A DNA stretch of 64,000 nucleotides, from NCBI GenBank assembly GCA_028023455.1, contig JAQFVV010000050.1, forward strand, positions 1 to 64,000, in the 5' to 3' direction. This DNA comes from Epiperipatus broadwayi (Eukaryota; Onychophora; Udeonychophora; Euonychophora; Peripatidae). Shown piece after piece: positions 23,401-33,615 of the stretch (position 1 is its first letter; each line of letters starts with the position of its first letter). The notes beneath the pieces were generated by a model, which worked only from the letters and a program-made list of their open reading frames with translations, was not told the DNA's origin and did not search any database. Both the position numbers and the translations under genes were made by a program.

Positions 23401-24600
23401 ATAAATTAATTAATATAAATATAAAATGTGGCTTTTCAACCTTTAATTATTATATTACTAAAGATTAAACTAGCCTGGAGTGCAATCATAAGTATATTTT
23501 TTAGTAAAGTATTTGTAAGTTCCTTATTAAATATACTTTTCCTCCTTTTTAAAAGTTTAGTAGTTATAGATAACTAAAGAGATTGAACGGGATAAAGTAA
23601 AGTTTGTATATATTCCCATCAGTAGCATATACATATTTCTCATGCTACAGAAGAGTTGGCTCTTTTGATCAAGCTGATAAACTTGTGTTCATTTAATATG
23701 TGATATTTCATTTATAATATCCTTCGGCTTGGCGGATGTGAAACTTATTAATATCTTTCTCGTTATGCTTTTTATATATATAAGATGGAGCAACGGCATT
23801 GCCAGCACATCTTCTCTTATAAAGTAGTGCAGTAGCGAAGTCTGAGCTACGGGCCAGATTAGCACGTAAGTCCCCCCGCTTCTTATGAACCAAATAAAGG
23901 TTCCCTTTTGCAGCATGACGATCGGTTATTGGGTAAACCGTTGTTTGTCACAAAAACCCTAAAACTATTCTTCCATCTGCAGAGCCACTTTATTATTATT
24001 ATATTTTACTTGTGCCTAGCGTATTAGTAAAATCGTTATAGCCAACTCTTTCCTCCCTAATATGCAGTCTTCGGCGTTGATCCGAAGCATTCTTGAAAAC
24101 CCGTTCGATCTAAAGCTATCTGGGATGCTTTATAAGCCCATAGTTGATATATAAAATTATTATAGTCAGATGTATTATTAAGTTTCACTCCAGACTTGGT
24201 TAGATTTCACGTACAATAGCCACACGAACTGATGATGAAAGGGCATAACTGGTAAAAGTTAATGTAGTGATTAGTTATATAGTAGGGTATTTGTTTCCAT
24301 TAAATAATATTGGAGCAATTAAATAATAGCCAACGTATCAATTATTGTTTAAATGGCCTAGAGTAATGTTACTTTATAAATAAAATGCCTGCGTGCATTT
24401 GCCAACAACAATTGTCAATAAATATATTTTAATTCATCATATATCAGTTTCTGTCTCATTATTAAATCAATCCAATTCATTAATTTCCCATAGCTATTTC
24501 ATTAGTAAAACCCCTATTAACTAATTATATTAGATTTTATCTTTGGAATATCTTTAGTGTTTAAGTTGTTTATATAGATGTTAAGTCCATGAGTCTTTTG
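23401..24600. other. Unassigned, mixed composition
   Basis: The block 23690-24200 is less AT-rich (gaagtctgagctacgggcc, aagtccccccgcttc, cttcggcgttgatccg) and resembles repeat-derived or untranslated sequence. No frame, tRNA-like box pair or terminal repeat supports a call. I looked for a long terminal repeat and did not find a matching second copy. Confidence 0.3.
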
Positions 24601-24639
24601 TTTCTCTGATTTGCTAGTGGGCCGGATTAAGAATTAATT

Positions 24640-24770
24640 CTCATGGGCCATCATTGTTATGTTGTCCATTAGGTGTTTGATCTGGGGCTTGGAGAGTGGG
24701 TTCGAATCCATGCTGGTCCCTGACCAAAATCTCGGGCTCGACTGGGTTTGAAGTACATTTTGTGAGTTCC
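24640..24770 (+). mobile_element. Possible tRNA-derived SINE head
   Basis: The B-box-like gggttcgaatccatgctgg at about 24698 matches the polymerase III B-box consensus well. An A-box candidate (tgtccattagg) lies about 40 bases upstream. No A-rich tail was found and no second copy of this element is seen in the window, so the call is weak. Confidence 0.35.
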
Positions 24771-24899
24771 AGCTCGTGTTAGATGGATAAGCGTATTTTG
24801 ACCACAATGTATATATTATAACGATCCGGAAAAGAGACTTAACGTAATCTGCACTACAAGGGCGCCATCTAGGCATTTGAACCTAGAAAAATTTATATA

Positions 24900-26285
24900 G
24901 TAGGCAGATACTTAAGGTAAAAAAATATATTGGTTGATTCCGGTCGTTAGCCCATTGTCACTAACTCAGTGGAATAGCAGAGATTTATATTTTATAATAA
25001 ATTCTTATCTAAGAATATATCAAAAAAAATAAATAAAAGAAGCCACTGCCAGTAATTAACACACAAACATTTATTTATGCACATATAAATTTTGAATCAT
25101 TTTAAATTTTGAGGAATAACATTATTTTAGATTTTAATAAAACTTTTAATTTAAATTATTATTTTAAACTTTTAAATCATCTACACAGATGAAATTTATA
25201 TTTATTTTAAGATTGTCATGTATGAAGACACTACATAGATTTGCATTTGAAAAGAAAATATGCTATACCTTATTTAACCTTAGGCCAAAAGTTCGCAGTC
25301 AAACCAGCGTCAATCCATCTGATACATTGATGTATTCAATGTAGCATGAAAATACAATAGCACAATATACTATACTGTCAGGAATGGACATCTGAACAGT
25401 ATAGTTAAAGAAGACATTGACTCTTGTCCAATACAGGAATGTTACATCTGTATGGCAAGAAGAACAATAAAATAAAAACTCCATAGGAAGGGACCATGGT
25501 CCTTTTTGCTGACTTACAATCCCATCCATAGGCAAAAAGGTTTTGTGTGGCATATACAGTGATTCTGCCCATAGCGAACCTCATACTACATCTACTAATT
25601 ACACCAATATATCCAATCCATTGACCTAATTCAACTATGAAACGAATAACCTAAGATTACCCTCCCTTAATATAACTCTACAAATCTATATAGCCATTCA
25701 TGCCCGACTTAAATTTAACATTTATTTAAATTCACACAGATGGATTTATAGAAGTTTGTTTTTTAATGTTGAGCATAGATCGACTACACAGATTACACAC
25801 TCAAAAACACTTCAAAATAAACATAAATGATCAAAATATAAAGTCATTGATGTTATTGCATGAGGGAATTCACAAGAAACCCAATGGCATTCATCATAAG
25901 ATGCCGCATTAACACCAATAACTAAAAAGACATCTGAATAAATGCATTTTAGATATTCACCATAAGATATCATTATTTACCGAATGTCTATATATTTTAA
26001 TCACATATGAAAACAAAAACGTAATTAAATGTGAACGAATCCATGCAAGCGTCTATGCCCAATTGAAATTTAATGCATTTAATCATTTAAACGATAAATA
26101 TTAATACAAATAAAAATAATAAAAATAAAAAAAATGGAAAGGATTTTTAGCAAACAAATATGTAAAAATTAAACATTTATAATTAATTTGAAACATAAGT
26201 CAGAGAAAAGTTCCTTTTTTTAAAATTTAGATTAACTGATCAAATTTTTAAAGTTCTTAATTACTTTAGATTTTAAAATTATTCA
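24900..26285. other. AT-rich spacer
   Basis: No gene or repeat family recognised. 25260-25650 is slightly less AT-rich with no useful frame. Confidence 0.35.
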
Positions 26286-26299
26286 GTTCAATTGCTTAC

Positions 26300-26393
26300 A
26301 GTAGAAGAGCTCCCGATTCCTGTTGGCAATTCCCACAAAGACTTTCATGGAAGACCGGTCTGATATTCTGGAGGTGGCCTTAGCTGGTTCCAT
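26300..26393 (-). CDS. Candidate first coding exon (unassigned)
   Basis: On the minus strand an ATG at 26393 opens a 31-codon frame that begins MEPAKATSRISD and ends NRELFY. It runs into a good splice donor, TACT followed by GTAAGC, at 26300/26299, leaving phase 1. Base composition is much richer in GC than the flanks. I do not recognise the product. The plus strand also has a readable frame over 26304-26420 (containing MEDRSDILEVALAG, ending in TAA) next to a weak acceptor, so the coding strand is not settled. It may instead be a repeat. Confidence 0.25.
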
Positions 26394-26934
26394 TCTGGTA
26401 TCACAGTCATTTCATTTTTTAAAATAAGTGAGAGAGAACGACAAGTGCATCTTATCATTCTTCTCACAAAATCAAGTTGGAACTGTCAGGAAAACTGTCT
26501 TAATTTTAATCGTTTTCCTTTTATGATCCTCCTATGAATTCCACGAACAAAAACGTCACTGTTCCATTTTTTCGTTATGGTCCGGGCCTTTATTTGCTGC
26601 TTCAATATTGGACAAGCTAATTCTTTTTATTCTCTTATCTATATTTCATTTATTTTAAGTGCCCCAAGGGTTAGTTTGCTTTTCAATTAATTTCTAAAAC
26701 AATCATTTCCATTTACAAAAATATATAAATCTTTTTATCGGAAGAGCGTCGCAAACACTTTTTTCATTTATTAAAAAAAACTATTTTTAAAGTTTTGCAT
26801 CTGTGCGAATATATATACGTTTAACAACTCTTTAATTTTTTTTTTAGCTTTTAGATTTTTAATAAATTTATTTTTATTTGCGAACTTAAAAGTTTTTATT
26901 TTAAATTAATGTAACGGCATATTTATATATCGTT

Positions 26935-26935
<1 letters not shown>

Positions 26936-26964
<29 letters not shown>
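26936..26964. repeat. (TA)n microsatellite
   Basis: Uninterrupted TA dinucleotides, about 14 copies. Confidence 0.9.
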
Positions 26965-26966
<2 letters not shown>

Positions 26967-27099
26967 CATTACAAGCATAAAGCTAAATATATATATATTA
27001 ATGATCATAAATCACATATAATCATTTTAATGGATGAAAATATTACATACAAATAATTAAATTATTATTTGTATAATCTAATTACTATATGATAGTTTC

Positions 27100-27210
27100 A
27101 ATATAGTAATCTTAATATTTAGATAGATAGATATACTTTATGTAAGTTACAAAATATAGTAATCTTAATATTTAGATAGATAGATATACTTTATGTAAGT
27201 TACAAAATCT
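27100..27210 (+). repeat. Two-copy tandem repeat, about 55 bp
   Basis: The block atagtaatcttaatattt, agatagatagatatac, tttatgtaagttacaaaa occurs twice back to back with no visible difference. Confidence 0.8.
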
Positions 27211-27589
27211 TTATTCACGATCTTTTCAACTATTAAATCATGTAGTGTTATAAATTTAAAAATATATCTACAATGGGTAAATAGAATATATTTATATTTT
27301 AAATATAAGATAGTAGATATATAAATAATCCATATATATTATAAAGTTTAGATTATTTATTTGTTAAATAAAATAATGGTTATGTTTTATATTAAATTAA
27401 ATGAAGTCCTTAATTTGTTTTATTTATTTATTTGATTTTATAAGATAAGATCAAACATTTAATATATAATCTTTATTGATTATTATATTAACTTCAAGAA
27501 ACCCATTTTAAAGAGTAAGTAAGGTTTATTATTATTCTTATTATTCTAGTATATTGATAGGAAACCCTAAAAAGAGACAATTGTTAAAC

Positions 27590-27840
27590 TTCCCTGAGTT
27601 TGAAATCTGAGCATAATGGTTAAATCAATTAAGGTGAAGTTGATTTGATGTGGTTTAGATATAATTTATATTAATAATTTATTAATAAATTATTTATTTG
27701 GAACAGATATAGTTTTATATTAAAATTAAATCACATCAGTCATGGTTTCCTATATGAAGACCTTAAATCTGATCATAGTGAGATGCGACCGCCTTAACTT
27801 ATCTCATTGAGAGGATACGTACCTTTACAATACAGATTCT
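27590..27840 (+). repeat. Dispersed repeat, copy 1
   Basis: The segment aaatcacatcagtcatgg, tatatgaagacctta, gagatgcgacc is shared with 38760-38970. The two copies differ by many substitutions and small gaps. No coding frame is seen. The family is not recognised. Confidence 0.55.
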
Positions 27841-28368
27841 ATTGCTAAAATAAATGTTAAAATATATCAACAGCCATTCAATAATTCATATTTTTCATAA
27901 ATAGATTTTTCACCTCTTATCTTATGGATCCTTAATGATCAGCAGGGGAGGATTTAAACAAAATAGCTCTCGTTAAAAGTTTTTGACCTCTGACATGGTG
28001 TATAGATGAACATGTTTTGTTATGATTTTATAACAAGTTAACTTTTCATTAATACTTGAATGATACGTTCTTATGGAGAAAGTGCCCAGAAAGCATAAGT
28101 TTCCATATTTGTGAGGTGTGGGATAACAGGTACTCTACTTGTGTAGTGAAATAACATAATTCATTTTTGTGTATAATAATGAAATAGCTCATACTTGAAG
28201 TGCTGATGATTTTATATATAATTCCCCATGAAGTTCTTAATTATATTATTTTGGTAGATAACAAAGAAATTGTAAATAGAGGGATTTGAACACAGACTTT
28301 CAAGCACCATTCAACTATACACACTATCTTATATCACTGATACACATGATCACACACATGGGGAAAAA

Positions 28369-28433
28369 GATAAATAATCACCAATATATGTATTTCATGC
28401 TGAACCAGCACTCATCAGTTGGTCCAGATTATC
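28369..28433 (-). ncRNA. Family B hammerhead ribozyme, intact (type I, minimal helix III)
   Basis: On the minus strand GATAATC, a TGG bulge and ACCAA pair with TTGGT and GATTATC: 7+5 perfect pairs of helix I. The core CTGATGA is followed by stem II GTGCTG/CAGCAT with a GTT loop (five Watson-Crick pairs and one G-T), then GAAA. Helix III is three pairs, ATA with TAT, closed by a CA loop. U16.1 is T and H17 is A, with cleavage between 28385 and 28384. Every invariant base is present. Released RNA would start with TTGGTGATTATTTATC. Confidence 0.88.
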
Positions 28434-28839
28434 ATCTCCTACACACACATCAGTGATAAGTTTATATCAAGATAGCAAATTTTCATACTTTAAAGGACAG
28501 GCTTCAATCTACTTCAATCTCCAACTCTTCAGCCATCCATACCATTAAAAATCTGATGATGGAAAGTCAAATCCCATGCATATGCTAATATTATTGCCAT
28601 GCTCATATTGACCTCAAGTCACTCTGAGTCCTCATGTATAGAACATTATCTATTTAAATGCATAGAAAAGGGATGGACAGGATGCAGGCTTAATGTGTAA
28701 GATTTGAAATACAGGCATTCGTCATATACAAGGAATTTAATTGTAAATATAGGGGATTTGAACACAGACTTTCAAGCATCCATCAACTATCCACACTATC
28801 TCATACCACTGATACACATGATAACACATATGTAGAAAA

Positions 28840-28900
28840 GATAAATAATCACAAATATACATATTTAATGCTGAACCAGCACTCATCAGTTGGGCATGGA
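28840..28900 (-). ncRNA. Family B hammerhead ribozyme, G12 mutated
   Basis: CTGATGA at 28890-28884 and stem II are kept, but TAAA replaces GAAA and the upstream strand of helix I is cut at the inverted junction after CCCAA. Inactive. Confidence 0.65.
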
Positions 28901-29065
28901 AATAATATTGGTATCATCATGGTATTTGGGCTTTCCGTCATCAGATTTTAAATGGTATGGATGCTTGAAAAGTTGGAGGTTGGAGTAAATTGATGCCTAT
29001 CCATTAAGGTATAAAGATTTGCTATTTTAATATAAACGGAGCACTGATTTTATATATGTGTGGGA

Positions 29066-29134
29066 GATTATAATCTGGACCAAATGATGAGTACTCGGTC
29101 AGCACGAAATATGTATATTGGTGATTATTTATCT
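29066..29134 (+). ncRNA. Family B hammerhead ribozyme, C3 mutated
   Basis: ATGATGA at 29084-29090 replaces CTGATGA, stem II has one mismatch, and GAAA and the UA cleavage position (29117/29118) are intact. It shares the C3-to-A change with the copy at 31727, so the two plus units derive from one mutated master or were duplicated together. Confidence 0.68.
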
Positions 29135-29163
29135 TTTGTACATGTGTGTGGTTATGTGTACAA

Positions 29164-29177
29164 GTGGTATAAAATAG
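29164..29177. repeat. Target-site duplication, left (14 bp)
   Basis: gtggtataaaatag is repeated exactly at 31348-31361. It lies within family B sequence on both sides, so the Penelope-like insertion is younger than this array. Confidence 0.85.
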
Positions 29178-29609
29178 CCATATAATTCTATAATTAAAAA
29201 TCACTTCTTTTCTTTTCAAAAACTTTATTTGATGTATATATATATATATATATCCACTTATTTCCAACGTTTCGACTATCTTTACTCTATAGTCATTTTC
29301 AAGGATCTAGAAAAAACATTACATTATAAACAAACTTCACATAATAAAAACAAAAATAAAAAAATAATCAAAAACAATATAAAACATATAAACCCCATAA
29401 AATTTAAAAATAAATAAAATACATTAAAATCAATTAAATTAAAAACACAAAACATACACCACACTTACTTGACTCCCTTCTCAAAAAACTTTCCCTTTTT
29501 ACATTTTTTATCCAAAAAACCAATTGTTACAATAAAAAACTTATTTCCTTTTTCTTTCTTATATACTTCAAAAATGAATTTATTTCCAAAAATAATTCTT
29601 TATTCACGT

Positions 29610-30119
29610 CTTATCCAATTCTATTTAAAACAGGTTTATATCTTTTTATATATAAACTCTCTTTTACCATTCTTTCTTTATACAATCTAACCCCTCCAAC
29701 ATTTTAATCTTAAAATCTGTATGTCCAATTTCCTTACTATGTATATTTACATTAGAATTCCTATCTTTCAAATGCTGTTTCAATCTTGTCTCTAATTTGT
29801 TCTTTGTTGTACCAATATATGATACATCTTTATTCTCTTTTTTACAATCCAAACATTCTATTTTATAAATACCATTCATGTTTTCAACATTCCTATTTCT
29901 TATCATATTACCTAAATTACATTTCCTTTTATATACTGGTTTCAACAATAAACCACATTCCTTACCATATTTCTTATTCATATCCCTCATTATCTTTTTA
30001 ATCTTAAAAAAAGTACTTTTTGACACTTTATACCCACTATACATAAATTCCTTCTTTTTTTCTTTCTTTTTTCTCAATTTCCTCTCAATTTTGTCTATAT
30101 TCTTTTTTCCACATAATTT
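29610..30119 (-). pseudogene. Penelope-like GIY-YIG endonuclease, left arm
   Basis: The frame from about 30119 encodes a lysine-rich linker (RKKKEKKKEF), YSGYKVSKSTFFKIKK, then NGIYKIECLDC and SYIGTTKNKLETRLKQHL. These are the GIY and YIG motifs with the catalytic arginine of the nuclease (ETRLKQH) and the CxxC typical of Penelope-like elements. A one-base loss in a C/G run near 29695 (four bases against five in the right arm) shifts the frame after KMLEG, so the last 26 codons are out of frame. The right arm keeps that part but is broken elsewhere. Confidence 0.8.
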
Positions 30120-30863
30120 ATTAAAAAATTATAGAGTAGGGATTGAGACTAGTATTTTTAGAAAAGATACTTTTTATGGATTATTGAGTAATTGGGAATC
30201 AGATATTGAATACATACATAGGATTAATATTGTTAATAATAGAATAGTTAGAGGAATTAATCTATGTTCAGAGGAGGGGTTATTTAGGGAGGAAATGGAG
30301 TGTATAAAAAATGAGGCAATAAAAAATGATTATCCAATTAAGATTATTAATAAATTATGTGGAAAAAAGAATATAGACAAAATTGAGAGGAAATTGAGAA
30401 AAAAGAAAGAAAAAAAGAAGGAATTTATGTATAGTGGGTATAAAGTGTCAAAAAGTACTTTTTTAAGATTAAAAAGATAATGAGGGATATGAATAAGAAA
30501 TATGGTAAGGAATGTGGTTTATTGTTGAAACCAGTATATAAAAGGAAATGTAATTTAGGTAATATGATAAGAAATAGGAATGTTGAAAACATGAATGGTA
30601 TTTATAAAATAGAATGTTTGGATTGTAAAAAAGAGAATAAAGATGTATCATATATTGGTACAACAAAGAACAAATTAGAGACAAGATTGAAACAGCATTT
30701 GAGAGATAGGAATTCTAATGTAAATATACATAGTAAGGAAATTGGACATACAGATTTTAAGATTAAAATGTTGGAGGGGGTTAGATTGTATAAAGAAAGA
30801 ATGGTAAAAGAGAGTTTATATATAAAAAGATATAAACCTGTTTTAAATAGAATTGGATAAGAC
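30120..30863 (+). pseudogene. Penelope-like GIY-YIG endonuclease, right arm and loop
   Basis: The first frame (30126-30480) gives FRKDTFYGLLSNWESDIEYI, IHRINIVNNRIVRG and EGLFREEMECIKN. This segment lies between the reverse transcriptase and the nuclease in Penelope-like proteins. A one-base loss in a T run near 30465 (six bases against seven in the left arm) shifts the frame. The second frame (30480-30860) carries NGIYKIECLDC, SYIGTTKNK, ETRLKQHLRD and a terminal KRYKPVLNRIG. The nuclease cuts target DNA for reverse transcription. The reverse transcriptase itself is missing, so the copy is dead. Confidence 0.82.
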
Positions 30864-31347
30864 ATGAATAAAGAATTATTTTTGGAAATAAATTCATTTT
30901 TGAAGTATATAAGAAATAAAAAGGAAATAAGTTTTTTATTGTAACAATTGGTTTTTTGGATAAAAAATGTAAAAAGGGAAAGTTTTTTGAGAAGGGAGTC
31001 AAGTAAGTGTGGTGTATGTTTTGTGTTTTTAATTTAATTGATTTTAATGTATTTTATTTATTTTTAAATTTTATGGGGTTTATATGCTTTATATTGTTTT
31101 TGATTATTTTTGTTTTTATTATGTGAAGTTTGTTTATAATGTAATGTTTTTTCTAGATCCTTGAAAATGACTATAGAGTAAAGATAGTCGAAACATTGGA
31201 AATAAGTGGATATATATATACATCAAATACAGTTTTTGAAAAGAAAAGAAGTGGTTTTAATTATAGAATTATATGGCTATATGTACTGTATATTTTTGAA
31301 AAGAAAAAAGGATTGAGTCATGATTAGAAACATAAGTAAATGGATTT

Positions 31348-31361
31348 GTGGTATAAAATAG
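31348..31361. repeat. Target-site duplication, right (14 bp)
   Basis: Exact copy of 29164-29177. Family B sequence continues immediately to the right. Confidence 0.85.
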
Positions 31362-31726
31362 TGTGAATAGTTGAAGGGTGCTTAAAAGTCTGTGTTCAAA
31401 TCACCTATATTTACAATTAAACTCCAGGTATATGAAGAATGCCTGGATTTCAAATTTTACACATTAAGCCTGCATCCTGCCCATCCCTCTTCTGTATATT
31501 TAAAAAGATAAGGTCCTATACATGAGAGGTCAGAGTGACTTGAGGTCAACATGGACATGGCAATAATATTCACATCGGCATGGGGTTTGGGCTTTCCATC
31601 ATATTTTCAAGGGTATGGATGGCTGAAGAGTTGGAGGTTGGAGTAGACTGTAGCTTGTCCATTAAAGTATGAAGATTTGCTATCTTAATTTAAACTGAGC
31701 ACTGATTATATATATGTGTGGGAGAT

Positions 31727-31791
31727 GATAATCTGGACCAAATGATGAGTGCTCGGTCAGCACAAAATATGTATATTGGTGATTATTTATC
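31727..31791 (+). ncRNA. Family B hammerhead ribozyme, C3 and G12 mutated
   Basis: ATGATGA at 31742-31748 and AAAA in place of GAAA remove two essential bases. Helix I (GATAATC and ACCAA with TTGGT and GATTATT) is still perfect. Confidence 0.68.
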
Positions 31792-32190
31792 TTTTGTCCA
31801 TGTGTGTGGTTATGTGTATCAGTGGTATAAGATAGTGTGGATAGTTGAAGGGCACTTGAAATCTGTGTTCAAATTCCCTATATTTACAATTAAACTCCAG
31901 GTATATGAAGAATGTCTGTATTTCAAATCTTACACATTAAGCCTGCATCCTGCTCATCCCTCTTCTATGTATTTAAAAAGATAAGGTCCTATACATGAGG
32001 GGTCAGAGGGACTTGAGGTCAACATGGGCATGACAATAATATTCACATCAGCATGGGGTTTGGGCTTTCCATCATATTTTCAAGGGTATGGATGGCTGAA
32101 GAGTTGGAGGTTGGAGTAGACTGAAGCTTGTCCATTAAAGTATGAAGATTTGCTATCTTAATATAAACTCAGCACTGATTATATATATAT

Positions 32191-33000
32191 CCGTGCCAAG
32201 GCCAAATTGGCACATGTATATAAAATAATTTTGTCGTAAAAAAATTATTAAAACAAAAAAATCTTTCGCAAAAGAGTTTGAAATAAATGTTGAAAAATCA
32301 TTGATTTAAAGTGGGAAGGGGATTTTCTTAAAGTTAAACTGAAGGTTTTATAAAAAGGAAGTAAAGAGTTTATTATTATTAGTGAAATACAATTTAAAAG
32401 CTTTAAAAATATATATAAATCTCTTCATTTAAATTAAAGAAGAAAAATAATCTTAAAACCAGTTTTGATGTGTAGAGTAAAATTATATATGTACGTACGT
32501 AAAGTGGTATTAATTTAAAAATAAAAAAAAGAATTGACCTAAACCTTTTTTTTTTACTTTAAATGAAGAGAGATTTATGCTATTTACGATGGCTAAAAAT
32601 AAATCATTATGTTAAATCAGAGACAGGTGGGTGTTTTGGGTGGAGCTAAAGCGTTAGGGATCGGGTAGAGAAAATGGACAAAAGGGGTGGAGTTAGCATA
32701 TATTTCCGTCTTAGTAAGAAAATAAATAAATAAACCATATATTAAATTTAGGGAATAAAATATTGTTTTAAAAATGGAAAAAGAGAAAGAAAATGTCTGA
32801 GACACAAATGATGATAAAGATGATGGAAGAAACCGCGCCAAGAATTCAGGCAAAGTCACCAAGAATCCACTATGGGAATAAGAGAAATAAGATGTGAAAT
32901 TAGAGAAAAAGGTAGGGAAAAGCCAAGATATCGGAGAGTTAGATTCAATTAAAGAAAGTCAGGAAGTTGAAAAGGAAGTTGAGGTGATAAAGACGTAAAA
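32191..33000. other. Unassigned, partly purine-rich
   Basis: 32620-33000 is purine-rich on the plus strand. A 34-codon frame from 32793 (MSETQMMIKMMEETAPRIQA and on) ends in TGA. No family resemblance is seen and no good splice site closes it. It is probably not a gene. Confidence 0.3.
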
Positions 33001-33027
33001 ATTGATTCAAGCACCGGATTATGAGCC

Positions 33028-33600
33028 TACTGACCGAATACGTTAGTCTTCAGACTAGCTGGTGCCCAGGGTTTACCCTGAAACAAATAAAGTATTTGGA
33101 TAGGGTAGGGGTTTGAATCTAGCAGCTGAGATGGGCCATTGTTGATAGTTAAAACTATCAGTAAGATCTCACATTTTGCCTCGAACATGCCGGCTCGCTC
33201 CCACATAACCTTTATAAGATTACAAATGTATTATGAAGGAGTTTGAAACCGGCCAAAACTTATATATATGTATAATTAGGGTGGTTTCAGCGCTTGACCT
33301 AGTACATAAATGGCGCCCCACCTACTAACCGAATACGTTAGTCTTCAGACTAGCTGGCACCCTGGGGTTTACCCTGAAACAAATAAAGTATTTGGATAGT
33401 AGGGATTTGAATCTAGCAGCCGAGATGGGCCATTGTTGATAGTTAAAGCTATCAATAAGATCTCCTATTTTGCTCGAACGTGCCGTTCGTTCACTTAACC
33501 TTTATAAGATTATAAAATGTATTATGAAGGAGTTTGAAACTGGCCAAAACTTATATATACATATAAGTAGGTGGTTTCAGTGGTTCGACCCTGTACAATA
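33028..33600 (+). repeat. Two-unit tandem repeat, 295 bp, with three consecutive hairpins
   Basis: accgaatacgttagtcttcag occurs at 33033 and 33328 (offset 295). Each unit begins with three adjacent hairpins: TAGTCT-TC-AGACTA, AGGGT-TT-ACCCT and CAAATA-AAG-TATTTG. The second and third are joined by GAAA. Further on is a B-box-like gtttgaatctagc and another hairpin, GATAGTT/AACTATC. The layout recalls a ribozyme repeat, but the CTGATGA part reads CTGGTGC, so it is not a clear hammerhead. It has no coding capacity. Confidence 0.7.
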
Positions 33601-33615
33601 TATATATCATCATCA

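Larger units (their letters stand above)
29178..31347. mobile_element. Palindromic Penelope-like retroelement insertion
   Basis: Left arm 29178-30119 is the near-perfect reverse complement of right arm 30352-31277. A unique 232-bp loop (30120-30351) continues the coding sequence of the right arm upstream. Both arms carry the C-terminal part of a Penelope-like protein (linker plus GIY-YIG) and a shared 3' region with the motif gaaaatgactatagagta and CGAAAC. No reverse transcriptase domain remains, so each arm is a 5'-truncated copy, joined 5' to 5'. About 70 bp of extra sequence (31278-31347) lies between the right arm and the target-site repeat. Arm similarity is very high, so the insertion is young. 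Confidence 0.85.
28270..32190. mobile_element. Hammerhead repeat family B array (473-bp units), inverted in the middle and split by a Penelope-like insertion
   Basis: Minus-oriented units fill 28270-28895, where the repeated gggatttgaacacag is offset by 472 bp. Plus-oriented units fill 28905-29177 and 31348-32190, where actccaggta at 31421 and 31894 and gaagatttgc at 31671 and 32144 are both offset by 473 bp. The two blocks meet head to head near 28900. Removing the insertion at 29178-31347 restores the period across it: the ribozymes at 29084 and 31742 become about 474 bp apart. Each unit carries one ribozyme and codes for nothing. The array is truncated at 32190. Confidence 0.88.

Noticed and set aside
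23400-24450. Possible long terminal repeat or solo LTR in the GC-richer block
   Set aside because: No second copy, no TG...CA ends with a target-site duplication, no primer-binding site found.
31150-31215. Hammerhead-like motif at the Penelope-like element ends (gaaaatgactat, hairpin, CGAAAC)
   Set aside because: The hairpin and CGAAAC are suggestive, but the CTGANGA part cannot be aligned without an insertion and helix III would have no loop. Recorded only as a terminal motif of the element.
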